Shown here: piece by piece, positions 56,060-64,000 of the stretch
Position numbering within the stretch: the first letter of the stretch is position 1
How the letters are laid out: every line of letters begins with the position of its first letter
Origin: Rhinopithecus roxellana
Taxonomy: Eukaryota; Chordata; Mammalia; Primates; Cercopithecidae
Length of the DNA: 64,000 nucleotides
Direction of reading: 5' to 3'
Assembly: GCF_007565055.1 (NCBI RefSeq)
Contig: NC_044556.1
Coordinates: forward strand, 133,151,808-133,215,807
Notes under the pieces: model-generated
Databases searched by the model: none
Told to the model about the DNA's origin: nothing
The model's input: the letters and a program-made list of their open reading frames with translations, nothing else
Made by a program: the position numbers and the translations under genes

Positions 56060-56590
56060 GCTCCAGAGTAACCCCAACAGTGAGCAGTCACGCGGACAGC
56101 GTGTACGCTTGACACAATGAAATGAAAATGGCACTTGCCTCTGTGGTCTTCCTCGCCAAAGCCAGTAACCCCATTCTATCATAATCATGAGAAAAACATC
56201 AGACAAACCCCAGTTGGAGGATGTTCTACAAAACACCTCCCCATTACTCCTTCAAACTATCAAGGCAGTCAAAAACACGGAGAGTCTGAGAAGCTGTCAC
56301 AGCCACGAGGAGTCGAAGGTGACAGCCAAGTGTGACGTGATATCCTGGATGGAACCCTGGAACAGGAGAAGGACACTGGGTAAAAACTGAAGAAAACATG
56401 AAGAGATTATGAACATAATAAAAGTAATGTGCCAGTGTTGGTTGTTAATGGTAACCAATGTCCCTTCCTAATGTGGGATGCTAGTAATTCCCCTAGTAAT
56501 AGGGGAAACTGAATGTGCCATGTATGGGAATTCCATTATATTCTCAATCTTCTGTAAATGTATAGCCATGCAAAAAAAAATCTGTTTAAG
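56060..56590 (+). mobile_element. Old L1 (L1M) 3' region
   Basis: 'aaaaacatcagacaaacccc', 'ctggatggaaccctggaac' and 'taggggaaactgaatgtgcc' match an old L1 3' UTR in sense. Its complement is seen at 43.8 kb. Confidence 0.65.
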
Positions 56591-56615
56591 GAAAAAATTA
56601 CTTGGCTGAAAGATA

Positions 56616-56652
56616 ACACTCCACCCACCCCACCCACCCCACCGACCCTGCC
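56616..56652 (+). repeat. (CCCA)n-like C-rich tract
   Basis: A short C/A tract of 'cccaccc' units, low complexity. Confidence 0.8.
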
Positions 56653-56849
56653 ACCCCTGCTTTCACAGAGTCGGTCTGATGCAGAAAGTCTAAAGACGAA
56701 TTGTGCAGTTCGGGGTAGTTGGAACCCTGTAAATATGGATTATACAGCAGATGATGTTGTGAAGAGAAGTGTGTTTCAGAGCTCCCAGCTTCCCCATTCT
56801 GGATGTGCTTCCCCCTTTCCCCACCCTGCTCCCCTAATGATAGGGCTAA

Positions 56850-57080
56850 TACTTACATAGCATATTGGGCTAAGTTTGTAGCCCATGTATTGCCTTTCTC
56901 CTTCACAGCAGCCAACACTATGAAATAGGAGGGTTCTATTAGCATTACTGTATCCATGAAGAAAATGAGACCTAGAGAAGTTAAGGACCTTGCCCAAGAT
57001 CCCTTGCCTGTAAGGATGGAACTGGGATTCAAACTCAGACAGCCTGGGCCCCAGAGCCAGTGAGCTTTTAACCTTTGTCA
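56850..57080 (+). mobile_element. MIR
   Basis: 'gaagttaaggaccttgccca' and 'ctgggattcaaactcagaca' form a well-kept MIR. Confidence 0.8.
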
Positions 57081-57703
57081 TTGGTCTACTTCCCTCCCTC
57101 ATTCACTTCTCTTCCAGGTATTCAGAGGCTCATACTTTCTTTAAGCAGGATTATCCTTAGGATAAGAATAGTCAAGTTTACTACAACCCATGGTGTCAGA
57201 TGTACTGTGTAGACTCCATCATGAAATAATAGATGTGGAGGTGAGTGCTTGGAGCAGGGGAAAAGTACCACTCTGTGAATAATGCCTGGTTAAAATTACA
57301 GCGTTGGCCCACATCCTACACTCAGATCACCGCAGGACCTGGATGATACTGAATCCCATCCTATCGTCAATTCTAGCCCTAAAACTAATATTGTTCCTGT
57401 TTGGTGTCTTCGAAACAAACCAGCATTGGGGCATTTTCAAGTGGTTTTGATAGTGAGCATTAGTAAACCCACAGGTGTGCCTAAGTGTGAAGCTGAGCAT
57501 ACTTTCCCAACCCTACATTTCAGAAAAGTTGGCTTCCTTTTATTTACAAAATGAGGTGGAATTGGATGTACTAGTCCAAATGAAGAGAAATAGGTTCTCT
57601 TTCATGTTTGAAAGAGATGTACATAAGACTCTAAAAGATGTACATAACAATAAGTTATTCAAAATAGCAACTTCTCAAATCCTGCCCTTTTCCATAAATT
57701 TTT

Positions 57704-58002
57704 TTTTTTTTTTTTTTTTTTTGAGGCGGAGTCTCGTTCTGTCGCCCGGACTGGAGTGCAGTGGCCAGATCTCAGCTCACTGCAAGCTCCGCCTCCCGGG
57801 TTTACGCCATTCTCCTGCCTCAGCCTCCCGAGTAGCTGGGACTACAGGCTCCCGCCACCTCGCCCGGCTAGTTTTTGTATTTTTAGTAGAGACGGGGTTT
57901 CACCGTGTTAGCCAGGATGGTCTCGATCTCCTGACCTCGTGATCCGCCCGTCTCGGCCTCCCAAAGTGCTGGGATTACAGGCTTGAGCCACCGCGCCCGG
58001 CC
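57704..58002 (-). mobile_element. AluYR-like young Alu
   Basis: Near consensus, with 'ggctagtttttgta' and 'aggcttgagccacc'. The flanks share 'cataaatttttt'. Confidence 0.93.
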
Positions 58003-58396
58003 CATAAATTTTTTTAAACAGTCAGAACGTTCACAATTTAATAAAGACTCTCGGAAAGGCTAGTCAAAGAATAGGCCCATTCAGTAACTTCATAAATATA
58101 GGGGGTTAAAAAATGAAATCTTCCATGATGACTTCCTGCTGGAAAAGTCAAAGCTAGTTCAGACCACTTGGAGGGAAGACTTCACCTCCGGAACACACTG
58201 TTTGTTTTTAAAGTTCCCTAGGAGTGTGGGATGGTGACAATTTTTTTTTTTATGGTTATCTGTGTTGCTAATGTTTCCACAATGGACATCCATTGCTCTT
58301 GTCATAATAAAAGCAAATGAGAAAAGCTATTATTAAAAGAGAGTCCAGATTGCTGTTTGGACAGGAAATCACTTACCTGGAAAATCACTGATGTGA

Positions 58397-58711
58397 GGCT
58401 GGGTGCGGTGGCTCACACCTGTAATCCCAGCACTTTGAGGCCAAGGCAGGCGGATCACCTGAGGTCAGGCATCAGAGACCAGCCTGGCCAACATGGCAAA
58501 ACCCCGTCTCTGCTAAAAACACAAAAATTAGTGGGGCATAGTGGTGCATGCCTGTAATCCCAGCTACTTGGGAGGCTAAGGCTAGAGAATTACTTGAACC
58601 TGGGAGGTGGAGGTTGCGGTGAGGCAAGATCATGCCATTGCTCTCCAGCCCGGGCCGACAGAGCAGGACTCCATCTCAAAAAAAAAAAAAAAAAAAAAAA
58701 AAAAAGAAAAG
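58397..58711 (+). mobile_element. Alu (S-like)
   Basis: A full-length Alu with a long A tail. The 16-bp target duplication 'aaaatca(c/t)tgatgtga' has one mismatch. Confidence 0.93.
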
Positions 58712-59224
58712 AAAATCATTGATGTGAACGTGGAGAGGAGCCATTCTGCCTGTGACTGACTGACAGGCATTGCAAAGCAGTGCCCTGGTTTTAGGGATAA
58801 TGTTTCTTCTATGACGCAGCGGGACTCTGGGGAATTCCATCTAACACTGTTGGTGGGTTGAAGATCTGGCAGATGGTTTGGGTAGTCCAGTTCCATGGAA
58901 ATAACAAATAACTTCAAGTCAATCCAACAAAACAACATACAGCCAAGGCTGGAACACAGATCAATGTCAGGAACAGATACTCATCACTGTAGAAGAGAGA
59001 AATGCAGATCAGTCAATGGACTTACAAAAGTAAAGGCTTTTGTTCTGAAGTTTGTGTGCTCAGTTCTTTTCCAGTTTTGCTTTGGAAAGAACAAAAGAAA
59101 AAATAGCCTTAGGTTGACATGGGAGGAGATCCACACTGAGTCTAAACTTTCCCTCTCTGTGTAGGAGTATCATAGTTTGAGGGATTAAACACAGGTCCAA
59201 AGTAGACCCATGTTAAAGTAAACC

Positions 59225-59440
59225 AGGGCTGGGCAAACTTTTTCTGTAAAGGGCCAGATAGCAAATAGTAGAGGGTTTGGGGGCTTCATGGTCTTTGTTG
59301 GAGCTATTGAATTCTGCCGTTGTAGTAAAAGTACCCATAGACAATATGTAGAGGAAGACTGTGTTTTACTAAAACTTCCTCCAAACATCTGGCAAGCAGG
59401 ATTTGGCCTGTATCTATAGTTTTCTGACCTCTGGCCTAAG
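59225..59440 (+). mobile_element. MER-type DNA-transposon copy
   Basis: 'caaactttttctgtaaaggg', 'ccagatagcaaatag', 'tctgccgttgtag' match the same family as 35727-35830, here longer. Confidence 0.6.
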
Positions 59441-59574
59441 CCAATCGTAAGTGTCCCATCCCTTTTGCCGGTGATTAGGATACCCAGGCTTAAACCAATC
59501 AGCATGAAGCATTTTCCTGGTGATAATTACAGGTTCAGAGATGGCATATGATAGGCTCAGTCAGGAAAGATTTT

Positions 59575-59960
59575 TGTTTGGAGTTATAACAGAATACCTG
59601 AAATGGGGTAATTTATAAACAACAGAAATTTATTTCTCACAGTTCTGGAGGCTGGAAAGTTCAAGGTCAAGGTGCTGGCAGGTTTGGTGCCTGATAAGGT
59701 CTGGGTCACCACTTCCAAGATGGCGTCTTAAATGCTGCATCCCCCAGAAGGGAGGAACACCTTTCCTCAAATGGTAGAAGAGCAAAAGAGCCAAGAAAGA
59801 GAACGCACTCCTAAAAGCCCTTTTGAAAAGGGAATTAAACTGACCCTATGGATGGTTTAATACCTAATCACCTTATTGTTCATACCTCTTAATACCATTA
59901 CAACGGCAATTAAATTTCAACATGAGTTTTGGAAGGGAGAAACATTTAAAGTGTAGCAGA
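59575..59960 (-). mobile_element. MaLR LTR (MLT1-like), minus strand
   Basis: 'aacagaatacctgaaatggg', 'ctcacagttctggaggctgg', 'aaatttcaacatgagttttg' follow the antisense of a MaLR LTR. It is old, solo and without coding sequence. Confidence 0.65.
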
Positions 59961-60189
59961 AGTTTTGATTAAGTGACTCTTAATTTATGGTACTGCGGAA
60001 TGCCTGGGTGGGTGGACACTTTTCCTGAGATGAGATCAAGAACTTGAATGCAAAGAGGCATTGAAGATTTGAGCTTTCTCTCTGCCTTCCATTAACACCC
60101 TTGGTCTATGTGCAAGTCTCTTCCCTTCTTAATCTTCACACTGTAAACATAAGGAATGATTTATAAACATCAGCATAAGCATTATCTAT

Positions 60190-60480
60190 TTTTTTTTTTT
60201 TGGAGATGGAGTCTTGCTCTGTCATTCAGGCTGGAGTGTAGTGGCACGATCTTGGCTCACTGCAACTTCCATCTTCTGAGTTCGAGAGATTCTCCTGCCT
60301 CAGCCTCCTGAGTAGCTGGAACCACAGGCATGTGCACCATGCCAGCTAATTTTTGTATTTTTAGTAGAAACAGGGTTTCACCATGTTGGCCAGGCAGATC
60401 TCAAACTCCTGACCTCGGGTGTTCCACCTGCTTAGTCCTCCCAAAGTACTAGAATTACAGGCTGAACCACCGTGCCCGGC
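60190..60480 (-). mobile_element. Alu
   Basis: A minus-strand Alu with 'agcattatct' at both ends. Confidence 0.9.
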
Positions 60481-60680
60481 AGCATTATCTCATTTTGACG
60501 TTTACTGGTTCCTGCAAAGTTTCTATTATAGTTGTATGCCATTCTTTTATATTAATTTTAGTTGTATGAATGTATGGTTTGGCATTCTTTCAATAAAATA
60601 AAAAATTGAGTTTTAGAATGGTTTGTCTTCCAGCAGGTCAAATCTGAATATGAATAACATTAATTATCTTCCTAACATTC

Positions 60681-60999
60681 TTTTTTTTCTTCTTCTTCTT
60701 CTTCTTTTTCTTTTTTTAACGTGGATTCTCACTCTTTTGCCTAGGCTGGAGTGAAGTGGTGTGATCTCGGCTCACTGCAACCTCCGCCCCCTGGGTTCAA
60801 GCTATTCTCCTGCCTCAGCCTCCCAAGTAGCTGGAATTACAGGTGTGCGCCACCACACCCAGCTAATTTTTGTACTTTTAGTAGAGACAGGGTTTCACCA
60901 TGTTGGCCAGGCTGGTCTCAAACTACTGACCTCAGGTGATCTGCCCACCTCGGCCTCCCAAAGTACTGGGATTACAGGTGTGAGCCACTGCACCTGGCC
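60681..60999 (-). mobile_element. Alu with (CTT)n tail
   Basis: A minus-strand Alu whose tail became a (TTC)n tract at about 60690-60712. The target duplication is 'ttcctaaca(t/c)tc'. Confidence 0.9.
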
Positions 61000-61119
61000 T
61001 TTCCTAACACTCCTAAGGGGTAATTTAATAAGGTATAACTTCTCTCTTCATACTAATGTTTAAACTTAGATATAGAAAGGTGAGTAATTCAACCTTATAA
61101 AATAAGTACAAAGCATGTA

Positions 61120-61895
61120 TCATTTATTCATTCAAAAAGATATTACTCAGCCAGGCGCGGTGGCTCAAGCCTGTAATCCCAGCACTTTGGGAGGCCGAGA
61201 CGGGTAGATCACAAGGTCAGGAGATCGAGACCATCCTCGCTAATATGGTGAAACCCCGTCTCTACTAAAAAATACAAAAAACTAGCCGGGCGAGGTGGCG
61301 GGCGCCTGTAGTCCCAGCTACTTGGGAGGCTGAGGCAGGAGAATGGCGTAAACCCGGGGGGCGGAGCTTGCAGTGAGCTGAGATCCGGCCACTGCACTCC
61401 AGCCTGGGGGCGACACAGCAAGACTCCGTCTCAAAAAAAAAAAAAAAAAAAAAAAAGATATTACTGAGGGCCTACTAAGAGGCAGGTACTGTTCCATGCC
61501 TTGCCATAATGCAAAGTCCCTGCTATCATGAAACTTATATTCTATAGGGGAAGACAAATAATAAATAATGAATTTTATGTTGGGAGGTGATAAGTAATAA
61601 GAAAAAAACATAAAGCAAAGGAAAGGAATAAAGGCTAACTAAGCAGGAGCGGGAGGTGGCATGTGATTGTAGGCACCCTCAGGTGGGGATGAGCTTGGAG
61701 GTGGAGTTTGCTTCCTTGTCTGGAAAACAGCAGAGGGACCAGAGTGGCTGGAATAGATAGGATGAGGGGAGAGAACTGCAGAGGATGAGTTGGAAAGGTA
61801 GGGCAGGGCATATCACATATGACCTGACAGGACACAGAATGACTTTGGGTTTTATTCTGAGGAAGATGAGAAAATGGGTACCATTAGAAGAGTCC
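61120..61895 (-). mobile_element. L2 LINE, minus strand, split by AluYR
   Basis: 'atcatttattcattcaaaaa' before the Alu and 'ctgagggcctactaagaggc', 'gaatgactttgggttttatt' after it follow antisense L2. Confidence 0.7.
61150..61451 (+). mobile_element. AluYR-like young Alu
   Basis: Near consensus, with 'ggctcaagcctgtaatc' and 'aaaaaactagccgggcgagg'. It is inserted in L2 with 'agatattact' duplicated. Confidence 0.93.
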
Positions 61896-62035
61896 CCAGC
61901 CTACACACTCTCTGACGAGCCCAAATGTCCCCAGCATACCAAAGACAGTAATATTTAAGATCCCTTACTATTCATCAAGCAGATTTACAGTCTTAACAGT
62001 TGAGTAGTCATTTATTAGAAAGATCAAAGTGGTGC

Positions 62036-62303
62036 TGGGCGCAATGGCTCATGCCTGTAATCCCAGCACTTGGGGAGGCCAAGGCATGTGGATTGCTTGA
62101 GCACAGGAGTTTGAGACCAGCCTGCGCAACACGGTGAAACCCCATCTCTACAAAAATTTAAAAATTAGCTAGGCTTCATGGCGTGCACCTGTAATGCCAG
62201 TTGCCTGGGATACCGAGGTGGGAGTAAACAGAGATCATGCCACTGCACTCCAGCTTAGCTGACAGAATGAGACCCTGTCTCAAGAAAAGAAAAAAGAAAG
62301 AAA
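62036..62303 (+). mobile_element. Alu
   Basis: A somewhat shortened Alu (right arm deletion near 62222). The flanks share 'agat(c/t)(a/g)aagtggt'. Confidence 0.87.
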
Positions 62304-62579
62304 GATTGAAGTGGTTAATTCATTGTTCTCTTGCAATGAAACTTACTATATTAGGAAAAGCCTTGAAACTGTACCTCATAATCTTATTTTTTCCTTTGGT
62401 TCCAACCTTCTTGCCTAGGATTTATCATCCTTTTCCATATATTATGTAGGGTGGCACTGTATTACTTACCAAGTGTCTACCACAATGCTGACTCATAGCA
62501 GATAATCCAAGAAATTCACTGAAGAAGGAAATAAAAGAATGAGCACAGCAAAATATTTTACTGAGACAAAATATTCTCT

Positions 62580-62683
62580 GCCTGAACCCAAGAGCCAGAG
62601 GTTGCAGTGAGCCTAGATCACGCCATTGCACTCCAGCCTGGGTGACAAGAGCGAAATTCCATCTCAAAAACAAACAAAAAAAA
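62580..62683 (+). mobile_element. 5'-truncated Alu (right-arm end only)
   Basis: It starts 'cctgaacccaagagcc'. About 100 bp are left, and 'attctct' is shared by both flanks. Confidence 0.85.
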
Positions 62684-62847
62684 GATTCTCTATCAAAATT
62701 ATCTCAATAAAATAAATTTGTCAGACTTTAATATAAAGAATTTAATATAAAGAATTTAGCCTACAGTGACCAAAAAGAGACAGGTTACAACCACTTTTTT
62801 TCTCTTTCCTGTATCATATTATTTTCTTTAAAAAGATTATATAATTG

Positions 62848-63139
62848 GCCGGGCGTGGTGGCTCAAGCCTGTAATCCCAGGAATTTGGGAGGCCGAGACG
62901 GGCGGATCACGAGGTCAGGAGATCGAGACCATCCTGGCTAACACGGTGAAACCCCGTCTCTACTAAAAAATACAAAAAACTAGCCGGGCAAGGTGGCGGG
63001 CGCCTGTACTCCCAGCTACTCGGAGGCTGAGGCAGGAGAATGGCATAAACCCGGGAGGCGGAGCTTGCAGTGAGCTGAGAACCGGCCACTGCACTCCAGC
63101 CCAGGCGACAGAGCGAGACTCCGTCTCAAAAAAAAAAAA
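62848..63139 (+). mobile_element. AluYR-like young Alu
   Basis: Near consensus ('ggctcaagcctgtaatccc', 'aaaactagccgggcaagg'). The target duplication 'agattatata' lies on both sides. Confidence 0.93.
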
Positions 63140-63493
63140 AAAAAAGATTATATACTTTTGAAACCTGTGATTGTGATGATTGTTTTTGTAGGTAAATTCC
63201 ATTTGTAGATGATTATACTACCTAAGTTTTCAAGAATGTACTAGAAAGCACATTTAAACACATTTTTCTGGTACATATTTTGCAAACTTTAACCTTTTCA
63301 TTTTTCACAGGATACCCTTCAAATATAGCGACTTTCCTAGGCAAGTATGAATGCCCTACAATTGTGGAAAGAAAAATATGCACAACTTTTCAAATGTCAG
63401 TCTCAAGAAGGTAAAACTAAAAGAGCAAAGGACTTACTGCCAAGTTCTAGGCATCTAGTTTACAGGGGTTTATTAATGTAAAAGTGATATTTG

Positions 63494-63801
63494 GTTGAGC
63501 CCAGTGGCTTACACCTGTATTCCCAGCACTTTTGGGAGGCCGAGATGGGCACATCACTTGAGCTCTGAAGTTTGAGACTACCCTGGGCAACATAGTGAAA
63601 CCTCATCTCTACAAAAAAATACAAAAATTAGTTGGGTGTGGTGGTGCACACCTGTAGTTCCAGCTGTCTGGGAGGCTGAGGTGGGAGAATCACCTAAAAC
63701 CAGAAGGCTGAGACTACAGGGAGCTGTGATCATGCCACTGCACTCCAGCCTGGATGACAGAGCGAGACCCTATTTAAAAAAAAAAAAAAACAAAAAAAAA
63801 A
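63494..63801 (+). mobile_element. Alu (J/S-like)
   Basis: A diverged full-length Alu near the window end with an interrupted A tail. Confidence 0.88.
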
Positions 63802-64000
63802 ACCCTGTAATATATGCTAATGAAAATTCAGGGTCATAAAATTTTATGTAACACGTAAGATAATTTCACAAGAACTTGGGGGAGAAACTATGGTACTGCT
63901 GACAACAAGAAGCAGCATTTTGTTACAAGCAATCACTGTGAAGGAGGGACTTAGTGTGATGTCCATTTATGAAAGGGGTTCCAGAGAAGGCCTTGTACCT

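Noticed and set aside
53650..64000. First exon or promoter of LAMC2
   Set aside because: I searched for signal-peptide-like frames with a donor site and for LE-type cysteine patterns and found none. LAMC2 most likely starts beyond the window.
1..64000. tRNA, rRNA, snRNA or miRNA genes
   Set aside because: No cloverleaf, rRNA or U-RNA sequence was recognised. Alu and MIR share only distant 7SL or tRNA ancestry. Hairpin miRNAs cannot be excluded without folding software.

Overview
This is vertebrate, specifically primate, nuclear DNA. Spliced exons with GT-AG introns sit in a dense background of Alu, L1, L2, MIR, MaLR and Tigger copies. At least six Alus carry young features typical of Old World monkey AluYR-type copies: 'ggctagttttt' in place of 'ggctaattttt', 'aggcttgagccacc', and 'gtggccggatctcag'. 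I infer an Old World monkey (macaque/baboon/guenon type), not human.

The one gene is LAMC1 (laminin subunit gamma-1) on the + strand. The window opens in intron 3 and contains exons 4 to 28. All 25 exons were placed by hand. Every exon has GT-AG borders, every junction keeps phase, and together they encode 1324 complete residues to the stop. With the 1609-residue human protein as reference, that is residues 286-1609. Exons 4-8 encode laminin EGF-like (LE) repeats 1-4 and the first half of LE5. Exons 8-12 encode the globular L4 (domain IV) module. Exons 12-17 encode the second half of LE5 and LE6-LE11, including the nidogen-binding loop in exon 14. Exons 18-28 encode the long coiled coil that trimerises with alpha and beta chains, ending in the interchain cysteine and the integrin-critical glutamate. 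The 3' UTR runs to about 35505 and holds several polyadenylation signals.

From about 35.5 kb to 64 kb I find no gene. By known primate synteny this should be the spacer between LAMC1 and LAMC2; LAMC2 itself is not reached. It holds a (TG)n tract, about 3 kb of mostly unique sequence, a 1.2-kb minisatellite of about 38 copies of a 33-bp unit (39.3-40.5 kb), and a nested transposon block at 41.1-47.4 kb (old L1, MLT1 LTR, younger L1, Tigger2-like DNA transposon, several Alus). It also holds a CpG-rich unique patch near 50.7 kb, a 2-kb antisense L2 copy at 51.6-53.6 kb, unique sequence at 53.6-56 kb, and an Alu-rich tail.

No bacterial, viral or CRISPR-like system is present. The most notable non-textbook items are the minisatellite, the CpG-rich patch, a regenerated 5' splice site at the start of LAMC1 exon 14, inverted Alu pairs flanking single LAMC1 exons, and the nested transposon stratigraphy.
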